Counted from the first letter of the stretch, positions 11,956 to 25,800 are shown. The stretch: DNA of 64,000 nt from Campanula takesimana (GCA_026119855.1 JAOWBW010000387.1:744001-808000); one strand, 5' to 3'. Numbers and translations: made by a program. The notes: generated from the sequence alone by a model not told the origin.

Positions 11956-13392
11956 TGTTGGGTATGCCCACATATATCTCAGTTTCAATGTAATAGGATT
12001 GATTAGATTTGATTGATCCATCACCTAAGTTTTATTTCATGGACTTTAGACCCACATGTAAGAAGTATTTATACTTCATTTTTTAGGTTGTCCATTGTAA
12101 TAGAATAGGCTTAGAAATAGGGCAAGAAGATCAAGATTCAAGAAAATCACTGTGTGAATTCAAGCGAAGCGCCATGCGCCTTCAAGCCATGCGCCATGCG
12201 CCTTCAAAGCCACGCGCCATGCGCCTCCTGGGTGCGCGCGCATGAGTATGCACCTAGCATTAACTCATGCGCCCCATTGGCTCATGCGCCTCTCTAGCTC
12301 ACGCGCCTCAACGTAGTGTGTTTAACACTCAGTGATTTAATGAAGATTCAAAGACTTGAAGAGAATTCAAACTACGCCAATGATTCAAACGATGGTTAAA
12401 TAACACGTGTGCGCCCAAATTGAGGACACCTGTCCACAACGGTCACAATTGTGTTATGTGTCTAACGGCTATAAAAGGACACGTGCTCCACTCAATGAGC
12501 GACAACACATTTGTCCTTTGCTCAGAATCATCATGAATTTCCAACGGCTAGTTTTTGGGATTTCACTATAAATACCCCATAACTTCAACATTTTGAAGAT
12601 GCTGAGTTTTGCTAAGATTTTCAAGAATTTCTCTCTCAAGCATTTGTTGAAGATTTGAAGATTGCCTTTGAAATTTCTAGAATTCTCAAGAACACCTTCA
12701 TACCTTCATCCTTAGCCCAGATCTTCAAGCCAAAACACTTTAGTCTTCTTGTGCTCTCAATCTAAAAGATCTAAAGAGCCTTGATACTAAATCACACACG
12801 CACCTCTTTAAGTTTGATCACTTAGATCTTTCTTTTAGAGATACACTGGTTTTGTCTAGGTTTTGTTCGTTCATAGAAATAGATCTTGAGTTAGTGTATA
12901 AGCTCAACAAGTTGTAATTTGTAACACTCGCTCATAATAAGATCTTCATTAGAAATCCAAGACTAACCATCTTGGTAGAGGACGTAGATCATTTTCCCGA
13001 TCGAACCTCTCCAAATAGCGCGGACTTACTTTCTTGCTATTTCCTTTCAAGTTCATATCATATCTAACTATTTGATTGTTTATTCATTGTAGATTGATTG
13101 ATTGAACTGTGTTGTGTTTGTTATATCATTTGCCTTAGTTTCTTATTTCACCCACTTTGAGCCAAAATTCTTAGAGTGTGTGTGCGCCCCCTTTATCACC
13201 TTTGCGCCTATTTACTTAACTTACTTCCGCTGTGCATTTCACTCACTCACATAGGCGCATATCATAACGCTTATTTGATTAAGTGCGCATTTACAATTGA
13301 GTTTTTCAAGGGTACGAAAAGAATTTTAAAACAGCTATTCACCCCCCCCCTCTAGCTATTTTTCATACCCTTGTTTCCCTTTGGGACAAACA
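11956..13392 (+). repeat. 3' LTR of copia A
   Basis: It starts TGTTGGGTATGCCC and ends GGGACAAACA, followed by the TSD copy AAAAC (13393-13397). It carries the GC-block cluster near 12170-12310 and a TATA box near 12470. Confidence 0.93.
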
Positions 13393-14445
13393 AAAACATG
13401 TTGTGTTGATAGCTTCTTCCCAAAAGTACTTAGGCAATTTCACTTCAGCTATCATCGTCTTTCCCGCTTCAATCAACGTTCTATTCTTTCTTTCCACAAC
13501 ACCATTTTGTTGAGGAACTCCAGCGGTTGAGAAGTTGTGATCTATCCCATGATCGTCGCAATATCGAGCAACACCGTTGTTCTTGAATTCTGTTCCATTG
13601 TCAGATCGAACACTAACAATGTCATCTTCTTTTTGGGTTTGGAGCAGTCTGAATAAGGTGGTCAAAATGTCGTAACAGTCGTCTTTTGAGATCATCATTT
13701 CCACCCATGTATATCTTGAATAATCATCCACCACAACTAAAGTATACTTGTTCTTTCGAATACTTGCAGTGGTGACTGGTCCAAATAGATCAATGTGAAG
13801 AAGTTGCAAACATCTAGAAGTTGAGGGATTGGTCTTGCTGGAGAAAGACTTCTTCGGTTGTTTGCCAAGTTGACATGCGGCGCACTTCTTGTCATGATGA
13901 TCAGTAACCTTGAGAAGTCCTTTAATAAGGTTATTCCTACTGAGTTTTGATAGATATTTGAAGTTCAAGTGACTTAAGCGCTTGTGCCACAGCCAACTAT
14001 TTTCGCTCACACTTTTAGCTACAAAACAAAGATTAGTACTAGAGTTCATACTATGGAAATCAATAATGTAAATATTTGTCTTACGATATCCCGTGAGTAA
14101 TGTAGCTCCAGTTTTACCATTCTTGATAAGACATTGAGTTGAGGTAAAATGGCATTCTAATCCTTTGTCGCAGAATTGAGATATGGATAATAAATTGTGC
14201 TTGAGCCCTTCGACGATAGAGACTCTTTCAATGCACACTTTATCTTTCTTGAGCGTTCCATATGCAACAACTTGACATTTGTTATTATCACCAAATGTTA
14301 CTGAGGGACCTCTTTCTTCATGGACATCTTCTAATAAGGATTCATCTCCAGTCATGTGTCTTGAACACCCACTATCGAGAATCCATTCATAATTTCTAGC
14401 TTTTGAAGATCCAGCCATGAAACAAAGAACCTGAAATATAGACAT
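13393..14445 (-). pseudogene. pol: pol of copia B, protease to integrase, cut by insertion A
   Basis: The product is near-identical to A: protease DSGCSRHMTG, the HHCC zinc site, and integrase residues in LLHIDLFGP, RSDNGTEF and NGVVERKNR. B keeps the Gln codon that is a stop in A, so this stretch has no internal stop. It is interrupted after the residues NTTC, where A inserted. Its natural continuation is at 375-1. As in A, the frame starts 37 nt after the gag stop with an in-frame stop just upstream. Confidence 0.88.
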
Positions 14446-14482
14446 TTAAGCAGGTCCCCTTTATTCCTTTTGGGTCCTAGGG

Positions 14483-16898
14483 TTAGCAACTTTTGACAAC
14501 CCACTCTTGCTTGACCTTAGGGTTTTTACGTCCTTTAGCATTGGGAGTGAATCGCAAAAGGCATTCCACGGCCTTGTGTCCAGAACAATCACAAATGGAA
14601 CAATGATGAAAGCCACCAATCACATGAGTTTTCACAAACTCTTTACTTTTCTTTGGGATAGCATTCTTCTTTGGGTCAGATGGACTAGCCTTAACAAAAT
14701 CCTTCTTTTGAAATTTTGGAGCGCTTGATCTAGGAGGGCGCATAGGGCTAGGAGGCGCACGGCGATGAGGCGCGTGGCTCCTAGGCGCATAATGAGCACT
14801 CGGAGAAGGAGCGCGCTTTGTTTCAAGAGGGATTTTGCTGGAGGATGATTCATCTGTAGCTATATCTTTCCCATTAGCTTTCCTAAATTGCTTCGTTGGG
14901 TAGACATAATGGAATGTTTGTTTCTTGACTTTTTCCTGTCCTTTTCCCATTGAATTAGAATGTTTTTCCTTGGGAATTTCAAAAGTTTGCTGATTTGCAA
15001 ATTCACTATCTCTTTCAGCACAGATATCACATTTAAAGTTGTCACTAGTTGATGAGAATCCCAAGCCACTTTTATCACCACTGACTTTTTGGGACTCAAA
15101 TATATTCTCCATAGTGACACGAGAATTGGACCACTCATTTGTAGTCTTTTTAAGATCAGTAATTTGAGCAACCAATTCATCGTTTTGAACTTTAAGAAGT
15201 GAGTTATGTTCTGTTAGAAAAGTGTTTTTAACAGTAAGAGGAGTCATGCTCTTTATCTGCTCCTTAAGGAGGGTGAGTTCAGATTTAAGTAGAGATTTCT
15301 CGGTCTTAAACTGGGAAATTTCATCACATGATATTGCTAAAGCTTCCTTCATATTATCAAATCTAGTGATTACCTTTTCAGCTTTTTTTTAACATTTTTT
15401 CTTGTTCAGCAATCACTTTATCATCATTGATTTTGGAGATTGGAGCAGTTGGTTCAACTTGAGGTCTGATGTAAGCTCCTTTTCTCAACTTGTTCCTTGC
15501 ACTTAGATCACATCGTGAGAATAACAATCCACCATCGCTTTGAGCCAAAGTAAGAAATCCTTGTTCAACGAGCTCGCTGATGGTTGGTCCTTTATTCCTT
15601 TTCACTTCTTGAAAACCTGCAGATTTCTTGATAGGTTTATTCAAGACACACATATCAGGAACATCCTTGGAGAAGTCATCATCAGAATCATAAGTATCAA
15701 CTTCATCATCATTTGCCACCAAACAAACGAGTCCATCATCAGAATCTTCATCGCTCTCATCTGAGTCTGTTTCGATCCAAGTGTTCTGCTCATTTGCTGG
15801 TGATTCTTCTTCAGCAACCATTCCCTTGTGACGAGTGAATTTGGGAGTGAACTTGGGAGTATGGCTGCTCTTCTTCTGCATATATTCAAATTTTGGAGTT
15901 GGGCAGCTTGAAGCAAAGTGTCCTGGTTTCCTGCAATTAAAACAAACAAGGTCTTCTTTTCTTTTTGAATCACTGCTCCTCGTGAACTTTGGAGGAGCTC
16001 TGCTGGTAGATCCTTGAAATTTTCTGGTTGAGCCGGGTCTTGAGAATTTTCTGAACTTTTGAAATTTCTTCACAAATAAAGCGAAGTCTTCATCATCCAT
16101 GTCTAGTAGCTCAGAGGTAGAAATTTTGGGATCGGAACTTTTCTCTTCTTGAACCGGCGCAGGCGCATGCGCTTCTTCTCTATGCACCACCATTGCTATG
16201 GATTTTGACTTTCCTTCAGTTTCACTGATTCGTTGGAGTTTGAGCTCATAAACCTTAAGATTTGCATAAAGGTTCCTTAAAGTCCATACATCTAAAGTTT
16301 CGGCGTCTTCAAGAGCGCTTGATTTATGTAGGTATCTTGATCCATAAGCTTGGAGAAAATTGACATTCAAATCTTTGTTTGAAAACTTCATGCCAAGTGA
16401 AATACATAGATTTATAATTTCACAGTAGCGTTCATAAGTTTGTCTTAAGGTTTCACCGGGGAGTTGAGAGAAATTGTTGAATCTCTTTTGCACTTCATAT
16501 TTCTTGTTCTCCTTACAAACAGTATCTCCTTCTATATGCTCTTCAATAGCATCCCATAGCTCATTAGCAGTAGCACAATGCATGACTTGTTGTTTCATAG
16601 CCGTGCTTAGAGTGCTTAGGAGAATGTTTCTTGCTTTGCCATCATTTGCAACTCTTCTTGTTTCTTCCTCAGTCCATTCTTCCCTTAGTTTCTTGATGGT
16701 TGGTTGAGCAGCATTGGTGCGTGGATTTGGATTCGCTTTCATAGGGATGTAAGGTCCATAAACCACGGTGTCATGAAGTCTTTCATCGATTGAGTTGAGA
16801 TGAGTTAAGATGCTGAATTTCCACACGTCAAAGTGATCTTCATCAAAGACCGGAACGTGAGTGTAGTTTGCAGTTGCCATAGGTTTTGAGTTTGCCAT
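14483..16898 (-). pseudogene. gag: gag of copia B (one frameshift)
   Basis: This is the same protein as A's gag, starting MANSKPMATA at 16898. It has the knuckle CFNCRKPGHFASSC, the acidic region, the coiled coil, the Pro/His-rich stretch and the second Cys-His motif CSICDCSGHKAVEC. It ends VVKSC-stop at the same position as A. B is intact where A is frameshifted, but it has its own one-base gain in an A-run near 15385 (eight A against six), which splits it into 15378-16898 and 14483-15352. The two copies therefore carry different breaks and a shared terminal stop. Confidence 0.88.
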
Positions 16899-16957
16899 TT
16901 AGAATCGGCACCCAAGCTGTTAAGCTTGAAAAACAGAAGTGTTTTATAAAGGTGTTT

Positions 16958-16969
16958 GCTCTGATACCA
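16958..16969 (-). other. Primer binding site of copia B
   Basis: On the minus strand it reads TGGTATCAGAGC, two nt after the LTR end CCAACA at 16972. Confidence 0.88.
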
Positions 16970-16971
16970 CT

Positions 16972-17455
16972 TGTTGGTCCCAAAGGGAAACAAGGGTATG
17001 AAAAATAGCTAGAGGGGGGTGAATAGCTGTTTTAAAATTCTTTTCGTACCCTTGATAAACTCAATTACAAATGCGCACTTTATCAAATAAGCGTTATGAT
17101 ATGCGCCTAAGTGAGTGAGTGAAATGCACAGCGGAATTTAGTAATGTAAATAGGCGCAAAGTATGATAAAGGGGGCGCACACGGACTCTAAGTATTTTGG
17201 CTCAAAGTGGGTGAAATAAGAAACTAAGGCAAATTATATAACAAACACAACAGAGTTCAATCAATTAAACAAGCAAATAGTTAGATATGATATGAACTTG
17301 AAAGGAATTAGCAATAAGTAAGTACGCGCTATTTGGAGAGGTTCGATCGGGAAAATGATCTACGTCCTCTATCAAGATGGTTAGTCTTGGATTTCTAATG
17401 GAGATCTTATATAATGAGAGAGTGTTACAAATTACAATCGTTTTGAGCTTATGCA
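16972..17455 (-). repeat. 5' LTR of copia B, inner part
   Basis: It matches the second half of A's LTR on the opposite strand. It breaks at 17451-17455 (ATGCA), the left TSD copy of element C. The remainder of the LTR resumes at 42654. Confidence 0.88.
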
Positions 17456-18420
17456 TGTAGATACCCCGGGGAACCACGGCTTGGCTAGAGCGGTGAATTG
17501 TCCTAGGATGTCTAACTTGTTTTAGAGTCGCCACCTATGTTTTGAGGAACATAAGAAAAACCTATTGATTGTAGCCTAAGTTTGATTACGAAAACAGAGA
17601 TTCTTTGTTTTGAGGTTCGGGGGTTAGATTACGAGATGGGAAGTACCGAAACACCCATCTCGCCCAACTAAAGTTGGTCTTGCTTGATCAAAATCTACAT
17701 GAATAATAACATTCTTCTTCTTCTTCTTTAAGTCATAAAAAGGGGGTTTAAAATAGAGTTTGGAATGTAGGAGATAACTCCTTAACCAACCTCAATGAGA
17801 TGAGGTGATCATTAGAGTCATGTCCCAAAATGATTTGGGTGATTGCACATTTGATTAGAGTAAAAGAGAGAGAGGAGATGAAGTAGAAAAGAAAGGAAAA
17901 GATGGACTTTTACCTACAATTTGAAGACCTTCAAATATTGCTTGATGAAATCCTTGGAGAACCTTTAGAAAGTGATTTTGATATAGTTTTTGTAAGTTCA
18001 ATTTTCGGTCCTTTGAAAATGGAGGTAAAGAGAGGTTTTTATAGGTGAAAGAGGGGTGTTTTTGGTGCCAAAACTCAGTCACCAAGAAATCCTTCCCGGG
18101 CAAAATCCTGTAAATTGAGCAAGGGAGGGAATCTTGGCCAGAAATCTGTAACTGACGCCCAGAGGCGCGCGCTTCCTGCTTTGGGGGCGGGAGGCGCGCG
18201 CGCCTGGCTCCTAGTGTCGGAGGCGCGCGACTCAGAGAAGGCAATTTTGACAGAATGGACTAGAAAGTCAGCCCTGTTATTCAGTTTAGTCCCTGGACTT
18301 AACGAAGTCAGTCAGGAACTTAACTGAAGTGACAGAAACTAATGAGAAACACTTAAAATGGGGAGAAACACAAAATCAAATGTGCAATTGGGGTGAGCGG
18401 TCCAAGGCGGGGTGTCTACA
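17456..18420 (-). repeat. 3' LTR of gypsy C
   Basis: It is identical in length to 41689-42653. It contains a triple GC-block module at 18163-18229 (GGCGCGCGC three times, 29-30 bp apart). The adjacent sequence at 18421-18434, read on the minus strand, gives a weak polypurine tract (GAGGGGCTC). Confidence 0.93.
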
Positions 18421-18600
18421 GAGCCCCTCGGCGACGTGGACTGCAAAGCAAAACGCGTCGACGAAAGTCAAAAACACCCGCCGAGGACATCACAAAGAAA
18501 AAAGCAAAGACTCGATGAAAGCAGGAATTTGAAATTGCGAGAGATAGTGGTGCGCTCCCTGTGTGAGCGGCTTTTGTTGATAGAGGGGGTGGCATGATCC

Positions 18601-19162
18601 GTTAGGTGAACCTGCCGGCTGAATGTTTTGAATGAGGCCGTTAGTGAACCGGTTTGATGAATCCGTTAGTGAATCCCTTGAATGAGTCCGTTAGTGAACC
18701 CTTGTTGACGAATCCGTTAGTGAATCCGCTTGATGAATCCGTTAGTGAATCCCTTGAATGAGTCCGTTGGTGAACCCTTGTTGACGAATCCGTTAGTGAA
18801 TCCGTTTGATGAATCCGTTAGTGAATCCCTTGGATGAGTCCGTTGGTGAACCCTTGTTGACGAATCCGTTAGTGAATCCGTTTGATGAATCCGTTAGTGA
18901 ATCCCTTGGATGAGTCCGTTAGTGAACCCTTGTTGATGAATCCGTTAGTGAATCCGTTTGATGAATCCGTTAGTGAATCCCTTGGATGAGTCCGTTGGTG
19001 AACCCTCGTTGACGAATCCGTTAATGAATCCGTTTGATGAATCCGTTAGTGAATCCCTTGGATGAGTCCGTTGGTGAACCCTTGTTGACGAATCCGTTAG
19101 TGAATCCGTTTGATGAATCCGTTAGTGAATCCCTTGGATGAGTCCGTTGGTGAACCCTAGTT
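18601..19162. repeat. Tandem array of 76-bp units in C's 3' region
   Basis: Starts of GTTGACGAATCCG-type units at 18702, 18778, 18854, 18930, 19006, 19082 and 19158 are exactly 76 bp apart, with one partly degenerate unit before. Each unit is a trimer of a roughly 25-bp word around GATGAATCCGTTAGTGAA. Retand elements, also of the Tat group, are known to carry tandem repeats in this position. Confidence 0.92.
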
Positions 19163-19352
19163 GACGAATCCGTTAGTGAAATCCGTTGATGAGGCCGTTA
19201 GTGAACCTTTTAGGACAAATCCGTTAGTGAAATCCGTTGATGAGGCCGTTAGTGAACCTTTGAGGACGAATCCGTTAGTGAAATCCGTTGATGAGGCCGT
19301 TAGTGAACCTTTGAGGACGAATCCGTTAGTGAAATCCGTTGATGAGGCCGTT
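19163..19352. repeat. Tandem array of 51-bp units next to the 76-bp array
   Basis: Units start at 19163, 19214, 19265 and 19316, exactly 51 bp apart. They are dimers of the same 25-bp word found in the 76-bp array. Because 51 is divisible by three, an apparent repeat protein appears on the plus strand; I do not regard it as a gene. Confidence 0.9.
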
Positions 19353-19813
19353 GCTTCTAAGTCTCAGGCCAATTGGAGTCACACTTGACTTTTGAATTGT
19401 GGGGTGCGGGCACAGTTGACCGCGACCAGAAAAATGTTCCTGCTGGGGATGAAATGTTGAGATTGACTCTTGAGGGGGGTGTGGCACCCGTGACAAAACT
19501 TAGGGAGTTCGGAATCCGTGGGAAAACCTTGATACGATGCATGGATTCTTGCATGGGAGAATGCTTCTGAACCTGCCTGATGATGGGAAGAGCGCGCGTC
19601 CGGGCCTCGTTGTGGGACGCGCGCGCCTCGGATGAGTATGTCGGGAGGCGCGCGCCTGGCGCATAAGTTCAGCATATTTAAACAGGCCGTTCGCTGTTTT
19701 CGGCCAGTTTTCAAAAATTTGAAGAACCCTCCAAATTCCGAGCCCAATTTTCGTAGAGAAATCACCCCAAAACACTTTCTTGCTGCTCTAGGATCAATTT
19801 CGTCAAAGAAACG
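19353..19813 (+). promoter_or_regulatory. Putative promoter and leader of C's antisense PMD gene
   Basis: GC blocks at 19591-19600, 19617-19627 and 19647-19656 are followed by TATTTAAA at 19675-19682 and a leader of about 100 nt before ATG 19814. The same order (three blocks, then a TATA-like box, then an ORF) recurs at 32656-32874. Confidence 0.5.
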
Positions 19814-22800
19814 ATGTCGGATCATCAGCAATCACCTCCGTTTGAGATGCCACAGGGCGAGGAGCCCGAAATTGAGGTTAAAGCTATGGACCCGAGCTTG
19901 CTTACTTTCCGGCCTCATAGCCATATTTCTCACTTCGTGACTTCGGGTTTGGTAAGAATGCCTCACCTTTCTTGTCGATTTCGGGTTTCATGAAGTTCTG
20001 TTTTCTTTACGCGAAATATTGCTGCAGCAGCTTTATCGATCATTCTTTGCATGTTGTTTGTTGTTGCTGATTTGTTGTAAGAAACATGTTGGGATGTCCA
20101 TTTTCATGTTCACACACTTGCTTGTACATTGTGTTGGGTTTCCAAATAACATGCACAGCGGAATATAGCAATTAAAATTTTAAGAAACCCAAAGCCATGG
20201 ATCCATTCATATGATTAAATCAAATACAACAAGATGAATAGAGGAATAACTAACCCTTGATGGCTATCAAATTTTCTTTTGGTCTTTGGTGGAGATCTTG
20301 AAGCTTTATCACGAACAAATCACGAACTTTGTAAGATGATAAAATTCACCCTCTAGTGGTGTCCACACTTCGAACGAATATCAAAGGAGCTTCTTTGATC
20401 TTGGTTGCTAGACCAATATTATGAAACACACTTTCACAATTTAATAAAGAACTATATGGAATTTATTTGTGAATTATTTTGTTCCTCAATCAATGATGTC
20501 TTAGAACAAAATAAAATCTCTCTCAAACTCTTTGAGGCTCACAAAATCACTAGTTAATATGGTCTGGCCGAATAGGTGTTTTTATACACAATTAAGACCT
20601 ATTCCAAATAGGTAACTTGTGCCAAAAACCTTTCCTAATCGAATTAGGAATTTTCCTGTCGGCAGCACCAGGCGCCCGCCTGCAAAGGACCAGGCGCCCG
20701 CTTGAATGACCAGAAGGTCCAGGCCATTTAGAAATCATTCAGGCGCCTGCCTGGTTCAACCCAAGCGCCCGCTTGGTTGACCAGGAAGCCCAGAATAATT
20801 CCAGAAATTCCCTCGAGGTCCTTCGACCCTAAATTCCAATATAGTCTTCTTATTTAAAATTCGTTCTATTGTGTGTGACCCTCTAGGATTATACTAAGTT
20901 GGCAATGGGCTCAAACATGATCCCATAAGATATGATTAGGTTCTAGCAAACCATCATACCTACCCAAATAGTATAACTAGATACAAGTTCGCATTCCTTT
21001 AGAATATGTCATAATCCCTTTGTCCACGATGTCATTGAACACAAGTCATGGTCAAACAGTCAACTTGTCTTATTCAATACTTTCTTGATTCCGAATATGT
21101 TGATAATTCAAATGCTATTGATCCAATCAATCCATTTGAGTCCGGCCGAACATTTCATCAAGATCATTCCTTCGAGGGGCCCAAGCTTGACATCTCTCCG
21201 TGGAGGGACAAATCCATTTAGCTTATTATTCTTCCCAACGGGAATCCGATTATGCCAATCATACCCTTTATAACTACTCGGTTAAAAGTAGCGTTTGAAT
21301 ATGTCAAACATAATGTTCATCAAGTGGAAGACTATAATAACTTCATGTCCAAGGATTCAAATGACATAACTAATATGAGATATATGTTCGACATAGACCA
21401 TGACATAAATCTCATACAGCGGGTCATGTCCAGTACTTTGTTCCAAACAAGTACCCATAAATCTAACACGATCATCCCATGATCATTCAGCCTTTATACT
21501 AGTGCTTAATAAGTACTAGGGACGGGGATTATTATAAGTAAACATGAACAACAATAATAATCAAAACATCTCTTTATTGATATGAAATAAATGATAACAA
21601 TTACAACGTTTTATTAAACGTGCCTAGGGCACCACTACCAACAATCTCCCACTTGCCCTAGGCCCAATCTCCCATGTATCTAATACCCATGGACCTAACA
21701 TGACCATCATGTTTAGCTTGTGGAAGTCCCTTTGTTAGCGGGTCCGCAACATTGTCATCAGTAGGTACTCTGCATATATTTACGTCTCCCCTATCAACGA
21801 TCTCTCGAATGATATAAAAACGCCTAAGTATGTGTTTGGATTTCTGATGTGCTCTCGGTTCCTTTGCTTGAGAAATAGCACCATTATTATCGCAATAAAG
21901 GTCTATTGGATTAGCAATACTAGGAACCACTTCAAGTTCAGTTATGAACTTCTTAATCCAAACAGCTTCCTTTGCAGCATCCGATGCAGCAATATACTCA
22001 GCTTCTGTTGTAGAATCAGCGGTTGTACTTTGCTTGGAACTCTTCCAGCTTACAGCTCCACCATTTAACATAAACACAAAACCCGATTGCGACCGGCTAT
22101 CATCTTTGTCGGTTTGAAAGCTTGCATCCGTGTAAGCATTTACAACGAGATTATCTTCCATTCCTCCATAGACCAAAAACGAATCTTTTGTTCTTCTCAA
22201 GTACTTAAGAATCACTTTTACAGCTATCCAGTGATTTTCGCCAGGGTCGGATTTGTATCCACTTGTCATGCTCAAAGCATAAGATACATCCGGCCTAGTA
22301 CAAATCATGGCATACATGATGGACCCAATTGCCGAAGCGTATGGAACATCATTCATTTTCTCACGCTCATCGTTTGTCTTAGGACATTGAGTCTTGCTAA
22401 GAGAAACTCCATGTAACACGGGCAAGGTGCCTCTCTTAGAATTTTCCATACGGAATCTTCTAATGACCTTGTCAATGTATGTACTTTGGCTTAAACCAAG
22501 TAGCCTCCTTGATCTATCTCTGTAGATCTTAATGCCAAGTATATATGCGGCTTCACCCATATCTTTCATTGCAAAACACTTTCTTAACCAAGTCTTTACA
22601 GACTGAAGTGTAGGAATGTCGTTTCCAATGAGCAATATGTCATCCACGTATAAAATAAGGAATAGCACTATGCTCCCACTAATCTTCTTGTATACACAAG
22701 GCTCATCCTCGTTCTTGATGAAACCAAACTCTTTGACCGATTCATCAAAACGGAGATTCCAACTCCTAGAAGCTTGCTTCAATCCATAGATAGATCTCTG

Positions 22801-25800
22801 CAATTTGCATACTTTAGAATCTTGTTCAAAACCTTCTGGTTGTGTCATATACACATCCTCTTGGAGTTTTCCATTCAGGAAAGCGGTTTTGACATCCATC
22901 TGCCATATTTTATAGTCATGATATGCGGCAATGGCAAGCAAAATTCTTATAGACTTGATCATTGCTACGGGTGAAAAGGTCTCATCATAGTCAATACCAT
23001 GAATTTACCTATAACCCTTCGCTACAAGCCTAGCTTTGTAAGTATGCACCTTCCCATCCATGTCAGTCTTCTTCTTGAAGACCCATTTGCATCCTATGGT
23101 TTTTACACCTTCGGGCGCATCAATCAAATTCCAAACTTGATTGTCTTGCATGGATTGCAATTCGGATTCCATGGCTCCAAGCCACTTGTCCGAATCAGGA
23201 GAAGACATCGCCTCTTGGTAGGTTGACGGTTCATCATTCTCAATGATTTCTACCTCATTACTATCCGTTACGAGAAATCCATATCTCTCGGGCTCGGCTC
23301 ATAACCTACTAGATCTGCGAGTTGCTTGTGTATTTTGAACAGGTTCCACAACTCCTTGTGGTTCTTGTTCTTGTTCCAATATTGGTTCAATGTTATTTTC
23401 TGGGTCTCGAATTTCTTCAAGGTTTATTTTACTCCCACTGATTTCTTTGGAGAGAAACTCTTTCTCTAGAAAGACACCAGTTCGGGCAACAAACACTTTG
23501 TTGTCCTCGCGGTTGTAAAAGTAATATCCTCTAGTTTCCTTAGGATATCCCACGAAAATACATTTATCATATTTGTGTGCAAGTTTGTCTGAGACAAGTC
23601 TTTTGACAAAAGCTTCGCAACCCCAAATCTTCATGAAAGATAGACAAGGCTTCTTTCCGCTCCATATCTCATATGGAGTCTTTTGAACCGATTTAGTTGG
23701 AACTCGATTTAGTGTGAAAGCAGCGGTTTCTAGAGCGTAACCCCAAAACGATATTGGAAGATCAACTTGACTCATCATTGATCGAACCATGTCTAACAAA
23801 GTTCGATTCCTCCTCTCGGACACACCATTCCATTGTGGCGTTCCGGGTGGAGTCAATTGTGAAACTATTCCACAACTCTTTAGATGATCATCAAATTCTT
23901 GACTCAAGTATTCTCCACCACGATCTGATCGAAGTGCCTTGATACTTTTGCCAAGTTGTTTTTCTACTTCATTTTGAAATATTCTAAATATCTCAAATGA
24001 TTCACTCTTATGTTTCATTAGGTAAGCATACCCAAATCTACTATAATCATCAGTGAAGGTTATGAAGTATTGAAACCCTCCCCTAGCATTGCTACTTAAT
24101 GGTCCGCATACATCGGAATGTATCAACCCCAATAAGTCGCTTGCCCTTTCACCTAGCTTGGTAAAAGGTGTCTTAGTCATTTTTCCAAGAAGACACGACT
24201 CACAAGTATCATATGACTCTAAGTCACATGAACCCAAAAGTCCGTCCCCATGGAGTTTTGAGATACGCTTCTCATTAATATGACCGAGACGGCAATGCCA
24301 CAGATAAGTATGATTTACATCATTAGGTTTAGATTTCTTATTTACATGATAGACATTGTCATTATTTTCATTCTTGACATCCAAGATATAAAGGCCATTA
24401 AATGAATTAGCAATACCATAAAGCACATCATTTAAATAAATAGAAAATTTCTTATTCTCAATAAGAAACTTAAACCCTCATTATCCAAACAAGAAATTGA
24501 AATAATATTTCTGCTTAAATCCGGAACATAATAACAATTGTTCAAAACAAGAATTAATCCGGAAGGTAAAGTGACTTCATAAGTCCCTACGGATAATGCA
24601 GCAACTCTTGCTCCATTCCCCACGCGTAGATCTACTTCCCTTCTTTAAGTAGTCTCCTATTCTTTAGTCCCTGCACATTTAGACAAATGTGAGAACCACA
24701 TCCGGTATCCAATACCCAAGAATCAGTGGTAGAAAGGAGAATATCTATCATATAGATACCTGAAGTCGACGCAACCTTGCTGCCCTTCTTCTTCTTTTGC
24801 TCTTCCAAGAAAGCCTTGCAATTACGTTTCCAATGACCAATTTCTTGACAATGGAAACAGATTGCATCCTTTTGTGAATCGGGTTTTTCCTCAGAAGCCT
24901 TGGAAACCTTTGCCTTGCTTATTTTGGGTTTGACAACTTTCTTACCCTTTCCTTTGGCACTAGCCTTCTTCCCATCATGAACCAAGAGCACGGGAGAACC
25001 TTTCTCCACAATTTTCATCTCTGCAGTTTTGAGCATCCCATGCAACTCAGAGAGATTCTTATCCATTCCATGCATGTTATAATTCATCACAAACTGATTA
25101 TAACTTTTAGGCAATGAATTAAGAATGAGATCCGTGGCTAGCTCCAATGGGATTGGATAGCCAAGTTTCTCAAGGTGCTCTACATAACCTTTCATTTTAA
25201 GAAAGTGAGGACTCACTTGTTGCCCTTCATTCATTTTACTAGTAGTGAATGCAACAATGGTCTTGTACCTCTCTTGCCTAGCTTGCTCTTGAAACATGGT
25301 TCTCAACTCCACGCCTATCTCATAGGCTTCCAAATGTTCCAAACTTTGTTGGAGTTTTGAACACATAGCAGCAAGCATGAGACAACTTACATCTCTAGAA
25401 TCATTACGATGTTTCTTGTAATTGTCTCTTTCTGCCCTAGGGGCAGTAGGCGGTGGTTCAGCAGGGAGAGGCCCATCGAGAATGTACAACTTATCTTCTT
25501 GCCTAAGAACGATTCTTATGCTACGGATCCAATCCATAAAGTTTGTACCATTATCTTCGAGCTTATCCTTCTCAAGGATCGATCGCAACGACATTGATTG
25601 AGTGTTATTAGTCATTATCTACAAATATGCAAAATTTCCAAAATTTAATAAGTACCAGTTTTCATTAAAGAGATAAATAATGTATTTTTCAAACAAAATA
25701 CTCCCACTAAATTATATAACCTTCATATACATCCAATGTATAATATAATTTAATTGGGCTAAGATCCAACTTTAATTTAACTTTTGAGTCCACGGAGGCG

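Larger units (their letters stand above)
376..13392 (+). mobile_element. Copia element A: full-length 13-kb Sirevirus-like Ty1/copia retrotransposon
   Basis: The element has two long LTRs (376-1831 and 11956-13392), an initiator-Met-type PBS (TGGTATCAGAGC), gag, pol in the copia order PR-IN-RT-RH, a 4.4-kb region after pol with a separate gene, and a polypurine tract before the 3' LTR. It is flanked by AAAAC at 371-375 and 13393-13397. Long LTRs, a long gag with zinc knuckles and an extra gene downstream of pol are features of Sireviruses, so I place it near that group by inference. By eye the LTRs differ at about 25-30 positions (about 2%). gag and pol are inactivated by frameshifts and stops. 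It is inserted in a member of its own family, B. Confidence 0.92.

Noticed and set aside
17855..18244. Minus-strand 129-residue frame in C's LTR, repeated at 42088-42477
   Set aside because: It lies wholly in LTR sequence, has no domain, and is present twice only because the LTR is.
19161..19388. Apparent 75-residue repeat protein on the plus strand
   Set aside because: It is produced by the 51-bp tandem repeat being divisible by three. No start context or homology is seen.
21085..21482. Small plus-strand frames in D's LTRs, recurring at 28053, 29650 and 29832
   Set aside because: They run opposite to the element and end by chance. Repetition reflects LTR copies, not a gene.
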